A DNA stretch of 64,000 bases from Streptomyces sp. NRRL S-350 (GTDB lineage: Bacteria; Actinomycetota; Actinomycetes; Streptomycetales; Streptomycetaceae): positions 1 through 64,000 of the forward strand of contig NZ_JOHO01000009.1 of NCBI RefSeq assembly GCF_000719705.1, given 5' to 3'. The notes below the pieces were generated by a model. That model worked only from the letters and a program-made list of their open reading frames with translations, made no database searches and had not been told where the DNA came from. Both the position numbers and the translations under genes were made by a program. Shown here piece after piece: positions 23,489-32,315 of the stretch (within the stretch, counting starts at the first letter, position 1; each line of letters opens with the position of its first letter).

Positions 23489-24523
23489 CTACTCCTCCAC
23501 CAGCAGCTTCTCCCGCAGCTGGGCCAACGTCCGGGCGAGCAGCCGGGACACGTGCATCTGGGAGATCCCCACCTCGGCGGCGATCTGCGACTGGGTCATG
23601 TTGCGGAAGAACCGCAGCACCAGGATCTTCTGCTCCCGGGGCGGCAGTTGGGCCAGCAGCGGTTTGAGGGACTCGCGGTACTCGACGCCCTCCAGCGCCT
23701 CATCGGTGGCGCCCAGGGTGTCGGCGACGGCCGGCGACTCGTCGTCGCTGTCCGGCACGTCCAGGGACAGCGTGGAGTACGCGTTGGCGGACTCCAGGCC
23801 CTCCAGGACGTCCTCCTCGGAGATCCCCAGGTGCTCGGCCAGCTCGTGCACCGTGGGGGAGCGGCCGTGCCGCTGGGAGAGCTCGCTGGTCGCCGTGGTG
23901 AGCGACAGCCGCAGCTCCTGCAGTCGGCGCGGGACGCGCACCGCCCAGCCCTTGTCGCGGAAGTGCCGCTTGATCTCGCCGACGATGGTCGGCGTCGCGT
24001 AGGTGGAGAACTCGACCCCGCGCTCGTGGTCGAAGCGGTCCACCGACTTGATCAGGCCGATGGTGGCGACCTGGGTCAGGTCGTCCAGCGGCTCGCCGCG
24101 GTTGCGGAAGCGCCGGGCCAGGTGCTCGACCAGCGGGATGTGCATCCGCACCAGCTGGTTGCGCAGCTCGACCCGCTCCGGGGAGCCCTCGGGCAGCGCG
24201 GACAGCCGGACGAACAGCGCGCGGGCGGCCTCCCGGTCCGGGGCGCCGGTGCGGTGCGAGCTCTGGGCGGGCACGGCGCCGTGCGGCGGCTCCGCCACGC
24301 TCCCCGGCTCCGCCGGTTCCGCCGGAGCCACCTGCTCCACCGGATCCGGCGGGGGCGCGGCGGCAGGCGTCGGCTCGGACGTCGGCTCGGTCGGGTGGCT
24401 CATCCGGTGGGCGTCCTTCGGGTGCGCTTCGTCGTTGGCGGCGAGGCCGGGAACGCTCGCCTGGGTCGGTACGGCAGGTCCCGCCGTCGCGAGGCCGGTA
24501 CGGTCCAGATCACTCACGGCCAT
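23489..24523 (-). CDS. sigH: SigB/SigF-family stress sigma factor SigH
   Basis: 344 residues. Regions 2-4 of a group-3 sigma factor occupy the last 250 residues: LTQVATIGLIKSVDRFD (region 2), FSTYATPTIVGEIKRHFRDK (2.3-2.4), SPTVHELAEHLGISEEDV (region 3) and MTQSQIAAEVGISQMHVSRL (4.2 HTH). The first about 95 residues are a Pro/Ala/Glu-rich extension, typical of streptomycete SigH, whose several isoforms arise from alternative starts and processing. ATG 24523 is one of several possible starts; GTG 24547 and ATG 24403 (AAGGA 10 nt upstream) are others. It lies downstream of its antagonist gene. Confidence 0.88.
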   Translation of the reverse strand: MAVSDLDRTGLATAGPAVPTQASVPGLAANDEAHPKDAHRMSHPTEPTSEPTPAAAPPPDPVEQVAPAEPAEPGSVAEPPHGAVPAQSSHRTGAPDREAARALFVRLSALPEGSPERVELRNQLVRMHIPLVEHLARRFRNRGEPLDDLTQVATIGLIKSVDRFDHERGVEFSTYATPTIVGEIKRHFRDKGWAVRVPRRLQELRLSLTTATSELSQRHGRSPTVHELAEHLGISEEDVLEGLESANAYSTLSLDVPDSDDESPAVADTLGATDEALEGVEYRESLKPLLAQLPPREQKILVLRFFRNMTQSQIAAEVGISQMHVSRLLARTLAQLREKLLVEE

Positions 24524-24716
24524 TCCCCCGTTCCGTTCCGGGAGCACCGGGGCCGGTGGCCCCGGATTCGTCTCGTTGGTCGTACCGCGCGGGGCGGTAC
24601 CGGGAGCCGTCCGCCGGGCCCCTGGTCGGGGGAGCGGCGGACGGCCCTTGCGCGGGTGCTGCTCGGTGCTGCTGGTGCTGTTCGGCTGCCGCGCGGTGCG
24701 GTTCGGCGCCCGACCG

Positions 24717-25127
24717 CTAGTGGGCGGCGGACCCGCCGCGCTTCTTGTGCAGGCTGATCGACACGGTCTTGTCCTCGGCGACCGAGGAGTCGACCTCGCC
24801 CGCGAGGGCGGAGAGCACGGTCCAGGCGAAGGTGTCCCGTTCGGGAGCCTTGCCGTCGGTCGTCGGGGCGGCGACGGTGACCTTCAACGAGTCGCCGACC
24901 AACCGGAACTCGCAGGACAGTACGGAGCCCGGCACCGCCTGCTGGAGCAGGATGGCGCAGGCCTCGTCGACCGCGATCCGCAGGTCCTCGATCTCGTCGA
25001 GGGTGAAATCCAGCCGGGCGGCCAACCCGGCCGTCGCTGTTCGCAGGACGGAGAGGTAGGCCCCCGCCGCGGGGAGCCGCACCTCCACGAAATCCTGAAC
25101 ACCGAGATCGCCGTCGATCTGGGACAC
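24717..25127 (-). CDS. prsH: Anti-sigma factor of SigH (RsbW-like serine kinase fold)
   Basis: 136 residues with a GHKL ATPase fold: the N-box is IAVDEACAILLQQA and a C-terminal DKTVSISLHKK strand closes the domain. Such proteins bind SigB-type sigma factors and phosphorylate an STAS antagonist. GTG 25127 is chosen because AGGAGG lies 5 nt upstream; the open frame extends 123 bp further without a ribosome site. It is followed by sigH after 190 bp on the same strand, the prsH-sigH order known in S. coelicolor. No STAS antagonist gene is in the window. Confidence 0.88.
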   Translation of the reverse strand: MSQIDGDLGVQDFVEVRLPAAGAYLSVLRTATAGLAARLDFTLDEIEDLRIAVDEACAILLQQAVPGSVLSCEFRLVGDSLKVTVAAPTTDGKAPERDTFAWTVLSALAGEVDSSVAEDKTVSISLHKKRGGSAAH

Positions 25128-25342
25128 CCTTGCCTCCTGGGTGGCGCGCTGTGCTTGCTTGGTACCCCGCTGGTTACCGCTCTTGCTTGCCCCTGCTGTA
25201 CCCGTAATGCCGCCTCTCGAAAAAGGGGCCCGGTGTCGCGGGTCCGCCATCGCTCTGCTTTCCGCACCCCGGTTCGGGGTTACTCATGGTAAGGCATTGC
25301 GACGCAGGGTGGCAGACCCTTTTCCGGACTCCGACGGTCCGC

Positions 25343-25819
25343 TCAGCGGCGGCCGGCGGCGGCGAGCGCCTCACCGGTGAGCCGGTGGACGGTCCACTCG
25401 TCCATCGGCTCCGCACCGAGCGACTTGTAGAAGTCGATCGAGGGCTGGTTCCAGTCCAGGACCGACCACTCCACCCGGGAGTAGCCGCGTTCGACGGCGA
25501 TCCGGGCGAGTTCCAGCAGCAGCGCCTTGCCGTGGCCGCCACCGCGCGCCTGCGGGCGGACGTACAGGTCCTCCAGGTAGATCCCGTGGGTGCCGCGCCA
25601 GGTCGAGAAGTTGAGGAACCAGACGGCGAAGCCCACCGGCTCGCCGGTGGTGTCGTCCTCGGCGATCAGGCCGAACAACGCCGGGGCGTCGCCGAACAGC
25701 GCCTCGTGCAGCTGCTCCTCGGTGGCCACCGCCTCGTGCGGGGCCTTCTCGTACTCCGCCAGTTCGCGGATCATGGTGTGGACGACGGGGACGTCGGTGG
25801 CGACGGCGGCGCGGATCAT
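25343..25819 (-). CDS. GNAT acetyltransferase, diamine-acetyltransferase-like
   Basis: 158 residues. The acetyl-CoA site is YVRPQARGGGHGKALL and the C-terminal WNQPSIDFYKSLGAEPMDEW block matches the spermidine/thialysine acetyltransferase branch. The substrate is probably a small amine, by family only. TAGGCT (25827-25832) sits 7 nt before the ATG and its TAG is the stop codon of the gene upstream, so a promoter overlaps that stop. Confidence 0.85.
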   Translation of the reverse strand: MIRAAVATDVPVVHTMIRELAEYEKAPHEAVATEEQLHEALFGDAPALFGLIAEDDTTGEPVGFAVWFLNFSTWRGTHGIYLEDLYVRPQARGGGHGKALLLELARIAVERGYSRVEWSVLDWNQPSIDFYKSLGAEPMDEWTVHRLTGEALAAAGRR

Positions 25820-25829
25820 GTCTGCGAGC

Positions 25830-26216
25830 CTACTGCTCGGGCCCGGTCTCGTCCCAGGCCTGGACGGAGGTCTGGTCGACGATCCGCCCGTCCCGCAGGT
25901 CGGCCATCGAGGCCATCAGCACCCGGACGCCGTCCGGGTAGCGGCAGGACTCCAGGAACGCCACGTGGTCGTCCTGGACGACGACCTGCTCCAGCTTGTG
26001 GGTCATCTCCCGGCCGTAGACGTCGGCGAGCATGGCGCCGATCTCCTCCAGCCCGTGCATCACCAGGGGGTGGCTGGGCTGGGTCGTGCGGTCGACCACG
26101 CGCAGTTCCGCGTCCTGCGCGTAGAGCGCCAGCAGGGCCTCGGCGTCGCGGCGCTCGATGCCCTCGCGCAGCGCGCGGGTGTCGAAGGCGGCGGCGGGGG
26201 ACGCCATGGTGGTCAT
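25830..26216 (-). CDS. SnoaL/NTF2-like protein
   Basis: 128 residues of the cone-shaped NTF2 fold: a helix with EGIERRDAEALLALYAQDAEL, then VVQDDHVAFLESCRY and DLRDGRIVDQTSVQAW strands. Members are ketosteroid-isomerase-like enzymes or ligand binders; no catalytic set is clear here. ATG 26216 follows GGAGGA by 8 nt. It precedes the GNAT gene by 10 bp. Confidence 0.75.
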   Translation of the reverse strand: MTTMASPAAAFDTRALREGIERRDAEALLALYAQDAELRVVDRTTQPSHPLVMHGLEEIGAMLADVYGREMTHKLEQVVVQDDHVAFLESCRYPDGVRVLMASMADLRDGRIVDQTSVQAWDETGPEQ

Positions 26217-26314
26217 GATCTCGCTCCTCCGGTCGGGGTCCGTCGGCTCGTACCTCGAGCCTACGCCCGGCGGTGGCGCCCGGAGTGGCCGCCGCCGGCG
26301 CGGGGTCGGGGCGG

Positions 26315-27307
26315 TCAGGGGGCCGGGACGGTGCGCAGGTAGTCGGCCAGGGCGCCGATCGCGGCGGGGTTGCGCGGGCTCTCCACCAGGTCGACGTAGT
26401 CCAGGACGAAGATCCGGTCGTTCCTGACCGCGGAGACGTCGGCCAGCGGCGGGAAGGACTTGAGGAACTTCCGCTTCTCGTCGGCGCCGGGCGTCCCGTA
26501 GTCGCTGATGACGATCACCTCGGGGTCGCGCCGCACCACGCTCTCCCAACCGGCGGTGACCCAGGAGTCGGCGAGGTCGCCCATGATGTTGGTCCCGCCG
26601 GCCTTGGCGATGATCTGGTGCGCGGCGGCGAACTTCCCGGCGGTGTACGGCTTGTCCTGCCCGCTGTCGTACAGGAAGACGGACGGGCGGCGCTCCGGCT
26701 GCGGGACGGCGGCGATCCGGGCCCTGGAGTCGGCGATCAGGCTGTCGGCGCGGTCCCTGACGTCGAAGATCGCGCCGAGGTTGGCGAGGTCGGTGTAGAG
26801 CGCGTCCAGCGGGTCCATCACGCCGCGTTCGCTGCCGGCGCCGCTGCGGCAGGACTCGCTCAGCACGTACGCGTCGACGCCGAGGGCCCTGAACGCCTGC
26901 GGGGTGACGCCGCTGCCCTCGTCGAAGCCGTAGTGCCAGCCGGCGAGGACCAGGTCGGCCCTGGCGTCAAGGGCGACCTCCTTGGTCAGTGCCTTCCTGG
27001 AGAGCCACGCGGTCTGCTGGTAGCCGTCCTTCCAGGGCACCCGGTCGACCCTGCCCTTGTCGTCCGGCATGACGTACCCGGCCATCCGGTCGGCGAGGCC
27101 GAGGGAGAGCATCAGCTCGGTGAGGTTGACGTCGTTGGTCACGGCCCGGGCGGGCTTGCGGTCGAAGGTCAGCTTCTCCCCGCAGTTCTCCACGGTGACC
27201 GGGTAGTGGGCGGAGCCGGTGGCGGAGTCCTTCGGGGCGATCTCGGCGCCGCAGGCGGTGAGCGCGAGGACGAGCGGGGCGGTGGCGGCAACGGCCTTGG
27301 TGCGCAC
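26315..27307 (-). CDS. btuF: Vitamin B12 ABC transporter binding lipoprotein (BtuF-like)
   Basis: 330 residues. Lipoprotein signal ending ALTACGAE; the rest is a periplasmic-binding domain of the siderophore/B12 class (AVTNDVNLTELMLSLGLADRM, VPDPEV-type hinge, GGTNIMGDLADSW). It is the last gene after btuC and btuD, 18 bp from the ATPase. The ligand is inferred as cobalamin or cobinamide because a cobalamin riboswitch precedes the operon; without that, a ferric siderophore would be equally possible. Confidence 0.82.
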   Translation of the reverse strand: MRTKAVAATAPLVLALTACGAEIAPKDSATGSAHYPVTVENCGEKLTFDRKPARAVTNDVNLTELMLSLGLADRMAGYVMPDDKGRVDRVPWKDGYQQTAWLSRKALTKEVALDARADLVLAGWHYGFDEGSGVTPQAFRALGVDAYVLSESCRSGAGSERGVMDPLDALYTDLANLGAIFDVRDRADSLIADSRARIAAVPQPERRPSVFLYDSGQDKPYTAGKFAAAHQIIAKAGGTNIMGDLADSWVTAGWESVVRRDPEVIVISDYGTPGADEKRKFLKSFPPLADVSAVRNDRIFVLDYVDLVESPRNPAAIGALADYLRTVPAP

Positions 27308-27325
27308 GGGGGTTCCTCCGGTGGG

Positions 27326-28255
27326 TCAGGCGTCGGGAGAGCGGTCGGGGCGGTCGGAGCGGTCGGAGCGGTCGGGGCGGGCCGGGCGCTCCGCATGGGG
27401 GAGACGGTCGAACAGCAGTTGGAGGGTGCCGGTCTCCGGGTGCCGGACCGGGGTGGCGCGGACGCCGAACACCTCGGCCAGCAGGGCGGGCCGCAGCACT
27501 TCGCCGGGCGGGCCGGCGGCGACGATCCGGCCGGCCCGCAGCACGTAGAGCAGATCGCAGTGCCTCGCCGCCAGGTTGAGGTCGTGCAGTGCGGTGAGCA
27601 CCGTCGGGCCGGCCTCGCGGGCCAGCGCCAGCAACTCCAACTGGTGTGCGATGTCGAGGTGGTTGGTGGGCTCGTCCAGCACCAGCAGGCGCGGTTCCTG
27701 GACGAGCGCGCGGGCGAAGAGCACGCGCTGCTTCTCGCCCCCGGACAGGCTCAGGAAGCCCCGCTCGGCGAGGTGCCCGGCCCGGACCCTGCGCAGGGCC
27801 TCGGCGCAGCGCTCCCGGTCCCCCTCGGTCGGGGCGCCGAGCCCGCGCCGGTGCGGCAGCCGGCCCATGGCGACCACCTCGGCCACCGTGAAGTCGAACT
27901 CGGCGGAGTGCTCCTGGGTCAGGGCGGCCACCCGCCGGGCCGTCTCGCGGGCGGTGAGCGCGTGCAGGTCGTCGCCGTCCAGCCGGACGGCCCCGCCGGC
28001 GGGCCGCAGCACCCGGTAGACGCAGCGCAGCAGGGTCGACTTGCCGCTGCCGTTCGGCCCGATCAGGCCGACCACCTGCCCGGCGGCGGCAGCCAGGCTG
28101 ACCTCGTGGACCAGCCGGGTGCCGGCCAGTTCCACCGAGACGGCGTCTACGCCGAGGTCCTGGGCCCTCGTCAGGCGGGCAGCGCCGGTCCCCCCGGTCG
28201 CGTCGGTCACGCCGGTCGCGCCGTCCGCGCCGGTAGCGCCGTCCACGCCGGTCAC
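27326..28255 (-). CDS. btuD: Vitamin B12 ABC transporter ATPase (BtuD-like)
   Basis: 309 residues. Walker A GPNGSGKS near residue 71, Q-loop in LTQEHSAEF, signature LSGGEKQRV, Walker B LLVLDEPTNH, switch His in TALHDLNLA. The first 30 residues are a GATG/GVTD-rich low-complexity stretch with further GTG codons, so the true start may be later. The GTG overlaps the btuC stop (GTGA). The C-terminus has an RSDRSDRPDRS run. Confidence 0.88.
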   Translation of the reverse strand: MTGVDGATGADGATGVTDATGGTGAARLTRAQDLGVDAVSVELAGTRLVHEVSLAAAAGQVVGLIGPNGSGKSTLLRCVYRVLRPAGGAVRLDGDDLHALTARETARRVAALTQEHSAEFDFTVAEVVAMGRLPHRRGLGAPTEGDRERCAEALRRVRAGHLAERGFLSLSGGEKQRVLFARALVQEPRLLVLDEPTNHLDIAHQLELLALAREAGPTVLTALHDLNLAARHCDLLYVLRAGRIVAAGPPGEVLRPALLAEVFGVRATPVRHPETGTLQLLFDRLPHAERPARPDRSDRSDRPDRSPDA

Positions 28256-29307
28256 CGGGTGCCTCCGAAGGCCTGGCCGCGACGGCGCATCATCAGCAGG
28301 AAGGCGGGCACGCCCAGCACGGCGGTGAACACCCCGACGGGCAGTTCGGCGGGCGCCAGCAGGGTGCGGGAGGCGATGTCCACCCAGACCAGCAGCAGCG
28401 CCCCGGCGAGCGGTGCGACCAGCAGCACCCGGCGGTGCCCGGCGCCGACCAGCATCCGCGCCAGGTGCGGCACCAGCAGCCCGACGAAGCCGATCGCCCC
28501 GCTGACCGCGACCACCGTGCCGGTGACGGCGGCGGTCACCACGAACAGCTCCCGGCGCAGCCGGTCCGGGTCCACGCCGAGCGAGGCCGAGGTCTCGTCG
28601 CCCATGGCGAGCGCGTCCAACCTCCCGGCGGCGCGGACCAGGTGGGCCAGCCCGGCCAGCACGGTGGCGGCGGCGATCGGCACCGAGCCCCAGGTGGCGC
28701 CGCCGAGGCTGCCGAGCAGCCACATCATGGCGTCGCGGGCGGCTTCGCCCCGGTCGGCCGCGAAGACCATCAGGGTGGTGGCGGCGGAGAAGCCGTACGA
28801 GAGGGCGGTGCCGGTGAGCACCAGGCGCAGCGGGGTGAGCCCGTACGCGGTGCGGGCGGCGAGGTAGACCAGCGACATGGCGGCCAGGGCGGAGCCGAAG
28901 GCGGAGGCGGAGACCGCCCACACCCCGAGCGAGGCGAAGGCGCCGAACAGCAGGACGGCGTTGGCGCCGACGGCCGCGCCGGAGGAGATGCCGAGCACGA
29001 AGGGGTCGGCCAGCGCGTTGCGCACCAGTGCCTGGACGGCGACCCCGGTGGCGGCCAGTCCGGCGCCGACGACGGCGGCCAGTACGGTGCGCGGCAGCCT
29101 GATCTCCCAGACGATGGCGTACGCGGCCGCCTCGCCCGCCTCCAGCTGACCGCCCGTCAGTCCGGCGCCCAGCAGCCGCAGGACGCGGGGGAGTCCGATC
29201 CCGGAGGAGCCGGACGCGACCCCGCAGACCAGGGAGAGCAGCAGGGCGGCGGCGAGGCCGACGGCGAGCGGGAGCGTGGGTATTCGGCGAACGGGCGTGT
29301 CACTCAC
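28252..29307 (-). CDS. btuC: Vitamin B12 ABC transporter permease (BtuC-like, FecCD family)
   Basis: 351 residues with about ten transmembrane helices of the FecCD family. ALVRNALADPFVLGISSGAAVGAN and GDETSASLGVDPDRLRRELF are typical; the latter is the cytoplasmic ATPase-contact loop. GTG 29307 is chosen as the first start after the riboswitch; no strong ribosome site is visible, which fits translational control. First gene of btuCDF. Confidence 0.87.
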   Translation of the reverse strand: MSDTPVRRIPTLPLAVGLAAALLLSLVCGVASGSSGIGLPRVLRLLGAGLTGGQLEAGEAAAYAIVWEIRLPRTVLAAVVGAGLAATGVAVQALVRNALADPFVLGISSGAAVGANAVLLFGAFASLGVWAVSASAFGSALAAMSLVYLAARTAYGLTPLRLVLTGTALSYGFSAATTLMVFAADRGEAARDAMMWLLGSLGGATWGSVPIAAATVLAGLAHLVRAAGRLDALAMGDETSASLGVDPDRLRRELFVVTAAVTGTVVAVSGAIGFVGLLVPHLARMLVGAGHRRVLLVAPLAGALLLVWVDIASRTLLAPAELPVGVFTAVLGVPAFLLMMRRRGQAFGGTR

Positions 29308-29434
29308 GTGCGGGTCGCGCCTTGCCTCGGGCCGTGGGTGCGCCGGGGCGGGCGCCGGCCGCGGGCGTGCCGGAGCGCCGTTCCGCTCGCAGTCCACGGC
29401 GAGTCGTCGGGAGTCCAGCGGCCGAGGGCGATCG

Positions 29435-29545
29435 GGCTGGCGGGGCCGTACGGCTGGGTACGGGCTCGCTCACCGTTGCGGGTCAGCGCCGGACTCTCAC
29501 CGGACTTCTCCCTCGGACGCCCTGGCAGCATAACAGTCACTCAGG
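29435..29545 (-). promoter_or_regulatory. Cobalamin (B12) riboswitch
   Basis: On the minus strand GAAGTCCGGTGAGAGTCCGG, GCGCTGACCCGCAACGGTGAGC and a B12-box-like AGCCGTACGGCCCCGCCA (about 29438-29457) occur in the canonical order. About 127 nt then separate the box from the btuC GTG, room for a platform that hides the ribosome site or ends transcription. B12 should repress btuCDF. Confidence 0.9.
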
Positions 29546-29605
29546 GCCTGTAACCCTTACCGGGGTCGGCTCGGGCCCGGGCGCACGGCTTCGGGCGTGG
29601 ACGCA

Positions 29606-29643
29606 CGACCGCCCCCGTCCGGCGGCGCGGACGGGGGCGGTCG
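29606..29643 (-). terminator. Terminator of sodN
   Basis: 15-bp perfect stem (29606-29620 with 29629-29643), 8-nt loop, 18 bp past the sodN stop. Confidence 0.75.
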
Positions 29644-29661
29644 GGTGGCGACGCGTCAGGC

Positions 29662-30057
29662 TCAGGCCTGCTTGGTCTCCCAGAAGATCTTGTCGACCTC
29701 GGCGATCAGGTCCAGCAGGGCCTGGCCGGTGGCCGGGTCGGTGGACGCCTTGGCGGCCGAGGCGGCCTTCAGGGTGTCGTTGACCAGCTGGTGCAGGTTC
29801 GGGTACTTCTCGAAGTGCGGGGCCTTGAAGTAGTCGCTCCACAGCACCGAGATGTGGTGCTTGACGGCCTCGGCGCGCTGCTCCTTGATGATGATCGCGC
29901 GGGCGCGGAAGTGCGGGTCCTCGTTGGCCTGGTACTTCTCCTGGGTGGCCTTGACCGACTCGGCCTCGATCCGGGCCTGCGCCGGGTCGTACACGCCGCA
30001 GGGCAGGTCACAGTGGGCGTGAGCGGTGGCACGCGGTGCAAACAGACGAGAGAACAT
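29662..30057 (-). CDS. sodN: Nickel superoxide dismutase
   Basis: 131 residues, the family length. A 14-residue leader (MFSRLFAPRATAHA) precedes the nickel hook HCDLPCGVY, where His-1, Cys-2 and Cys-6 of the mature protein bind Ni. The leader must be removed to free His-1, which fits the divergent SodX protease gene. It dismutates superoxide in the cytoplasm as a hexamer. A TAATCT -10 box is at 30092-30097 (minus strand) and GGAAGGA precedes the ATG. Nickel-dependent control by Nur is known for sodN; I could not identify a Nur site. Confidence 0.97.
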   Translation of the reverse strand: MFSRLFAPRATAHAHCDLPCGVYDPAQARIEAESVKATQEKYQANEDPHFRARAIIIKEQRAEAVKHHISVLWSDYFKAPHFEKYPNLHQLVNDTLKAASAAKASTDPATGQALLDLIAEVDKIFWETKQA

Positions 30058-30233
30058 GGGAGTCCTTCCTTAGATCGTCTTCCCGCGCCCGAGATTACCC
30101 TTCCGCCTCCCGGGTTTCGCGATCGGGCGGTGGGCCTAGGGCAAAAGGCGGACCCGGAACCGGGCCAATCCGGACATCGGACAGGTGACGGTCCGTACGG
30201 CAGACTGGGGCCGGACCGGTGCGAGGAGGAGTC

Positions 30234-30686
30234 GTGACGCGGAGCGCGGAACCCGGGGGCGGGGAACGGGCGGGCCGGGGCGGCGCGTTGCCGTTCGGGC
30301 TGGTCGACGTGGCGGGCCCGTCGATGGTCCCGACCCTGCGGGAGGGCGACCAGCTGCTGGTGCGCTACGGCGCGCCGATCCGGCCGGGCGCGGTGGTGCT
30401 CTTCCGGCACCCCTTCCAGCAGGACCTGCTGGTGGTGAAGCGGGCCGTCGAACGCCGGGCCGGCGGCTGGTGGCTGCTCTCCGACAACCGCCCGGTGGAC
30501 AGCGACAGCCGCAGTTACGGCGCCGTCCCGGACGAGCTGGTGCTCGGCCGGGTGCTGCTGCGGCTGCGTCCGCGCCCGGCCTGGCTGGCGCCGGGCCGCC
30601 GGCTGGAGCGGCTGCTGCTGACCCCGCGGCTGGCTCGGGTGCCCGGGTTGGCCCGCCGCCTCGGCGTGCGGGTCGAGGAGGTGTAG
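30234..30686 (+). CDS. sodX: SodN maturation protease SodX (signal-peptidase S26 family)
   Basis: 150 residues of the S24/S26 peptidase fold: Ser30 in GPSMVPTL and Lys69 in LLVVKRAV form the Ser/Lys dyad; SDNRPVDSDSR is the conserved box D/E. There is no clear transmembrane anchor, as in the SodX subgroup that trims the SodN leader. GTG 30234 follows GGAGG by 4 nt. It is divergent from sodN across 176 bp, so the two may share control. Confidence 0.9.
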   Translation: MTRSAEPGGGERAGRGGALPFGLVDVAGPSMVPTLREGDQLLVRYGAPIRPGAVVLFRHPFQQDLLVVKRAVERRAGGWWLLSDNRPVDSDSRSYGAVPDELVLGRVLLRLRPRPAWLAPGRRLERLLLTPRLARVPGLARRLGVRVEEV

Positions 30687-30760
30687 CGGGTCGGGGGTGC
30701 GCAGCGGGTCGGGGGCGTGCGGCGGCGGGGGCCGGTGGGCGCGGGAGGCAGGCGGGCCCG

Positions 30761-31348
30761 CTATTTGCCGGTGCCCAGCGCGGCCTCCGCCTCCTGGCGC
30801 TTGCGGGCCCGGTAGGCGGCGACGTTGGCCCGGGTCGCGCAGCGGTCCGAGCAGTAGCGGCGGGAGCGGTTGGTCGAGGTGTCCAGGTAGGCGTTGCGGC
30901 AGGGCGCGGCCTGGCAGATGCCGAGGCGGTCGGCGCCCAGCTCGGTCAGGTGGACGGCCAAGCCCATGCAGGCGACGGCGCTGAAGTGTGCGGTGGCGGT
31001 GGCCGAGTTGTCGGCCAGGTGCAGGTGCCAGCGGGGCTGTCCGGCGTCGTCCAGGTGGTCGTGGCCGGAGACCAGCGGGCTGACGGGGTACTCCATCAGC
31101 AGGCTGTTGAGCAGGTCGACGCCCCGGGTCTCGTCCCCTTCGGCGGCGGCTTCGAAGACCCCGCGCAGCCTGGTCCGCACCGCCCGCAGCCGGGGCAGGT
31201 CGGATTCGTCGGCGAGCGCGGCGGCCCGCGAGGAGTCGGAGAACAGGGCCCGTACCGCGTCCACGGAGGTCAGCGTGTCGGTGCCGCGCTCGGGCTCCTC
31301 GGTGTTGACCAGCCGGACGGCGAGATCGGCGTACGAGGCGAGCTCCAC
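30761..31348 (-). CDS. CGNR zinc-finger protein (ABATE domain)
   Basis: 195 residues. An N-terminal ABATE-like region of about 130 residues leads to a CGNR zinc finger: CQAAPCRNAYLDTS then NRSRRYCSDRCATRANVAAY, with four Cys ligands. These proteins are thought to be stress-responsive transcription factors; neither target nor ligand is visible. Probably monocistronic. Confidence 0.85.
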   Translation of the reverse strand: MELASYADLAVRLVNTEEPERGTDTLTSVDAVRALFSDSSRAAALADESDLPRLRAVRTRLRGVFEAAAEGDETRGVDLLNSLLMEYPVSPLVSGHDHLDDAGQPRWHLHLADNSATATAHFSAVACMGLAVHLTELGADRLGICQAAPCRNAYLDTSTNRSRRYCSDRCATRANVAAYRARKRQEAEAALGTGK

Positions 31349-31413
31349 GGCGGTCCTTCCAGAGAATCGGTAACGGGCTGACTGCTTCCAGCCTATTACC
31401 TGGGCGGGGAAAA

Positions 31414-31452
31414 CGTCGGCGCCCGGCAGGAGCTGCCTGCCGGGCGCCGACG
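31414..31452 (-). terminator. Terminator of the amino-acid ABC operon
   Basis: 17-bp perfect stem (31414-31430 with 31436-31452) and a 5-nt loop, 59 bp past the ATPase stop. Confidence 0.7.
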
Positions 31453-31511
31453 GACGGGCTCGGACCGCGGGACGGGCCCGCGGGATCGGAGCAGGTGCTC
31501 AGGGCACGGGC

Positions 31512-32315
31512 TCAGAGGACCTTGGAGAGGAAGGCCCTGGTGCGTTCGTGCTGGGGGTCGGTGAGCACGTCGCGGGGGTTGCCGGACTCGACGACCACGC
31601 CGCCGTCCATGAACACCAGCGCGTCGCCGACCTCGCGGGCGAAGCCCATCTCGTGGGTGACGACCACCATGGTCATGCCCTCCTCGGCGAGGCCGCGCAT
31701 GACGTCGAGGACGTCGCCGACCAGCTCCGGGTCGAGCGCCGAGGTGGGCTCGTCGAAGAGCATCAGCTTGGGCTTCATGGCCAGCGCGCGGGCGATCGCC
31801 ACGCGCTGCTGCTGGCCGCCGGAGAGCTGGGAGGGGTAGTTCTTCGCCTTGTCGGCGAGGCCGACCCGCTCCAGCAGGGCCATCCCGCGCTCCCGGGCGT
31901 CGGCCTTGTTCTCGCCCCTGACCTGGATCGGCGCCTCGATGATGTTGTCTATGGCGGTCATGTGCGGGAACAGGTTGAAGCGCTGGAACACCATGCCGAT
32001 GTCCTGCCGCTTCAGGGCGACCTCGCGGTCCTTGAGCTCGTGGAGCTTGTCGCCCCGCTGGCGGTAGCCGACCAGCTCGCCGTCCACCCAGAGGCGGCCG
32101 CCGTTGATCTTCTCCAGGTGGTTGATGCACCGCAGGAAGGTCGACTTGCCGGAGCCGGACGGGCCGATCAGGCAGAACACCTCGCCCTGCCGGACCTCCA
32201 GGTCGATGCCCTTGAGCACCTCGACCGGGCCGTAGGACTTGTGCACGTTCTCGGCGCGGACCATGGGCTCGGCGGTCGCGGCGGAGCCGGCGGGGGTCTT
32301 GGTCGGATCGGTCAT
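31512..32315 (-). CDS. Polar amino-acid ABC transporter ATPase (GlnQ/GluA type)
   Basis: 267 residues. Walker [11 protein letters not shown]-loop [11 protein letters not shown], signature LSGGQQQR, Walker [15 protein letters not shown] and switch [13 protein letters not shown] are all those of the glutamate/glutamine family. ATG overlaps the permease TGA (ATGA at 32312-32315). Last gene of a three-gene unit with the permease and a binding protein. Confidence 0.92.
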   Translation of the reverse strand: MTDPTKTPAGSAATAEPMVRAENVHKSYGPVEVLKGIDLEVRQGEVFCLIGPSGSGKSTFLRCINHLEKINGGRLWVDGELVGYRQRGDKLHELKDREVALKRQDIGMVFQRFNLFPHMTAIDNIIEAPIQVRGENKADARERGMALLERVGLADKAKNYPSQLSGGQQQRVAIARALAMKPKLMLFDEPTSALDPELVGDVLDVMRGLAEEGMTMVVVTHEMGFAREVGDALVFMDGGVVVESGNPRDVLTDPQHERTRAFLSKVL

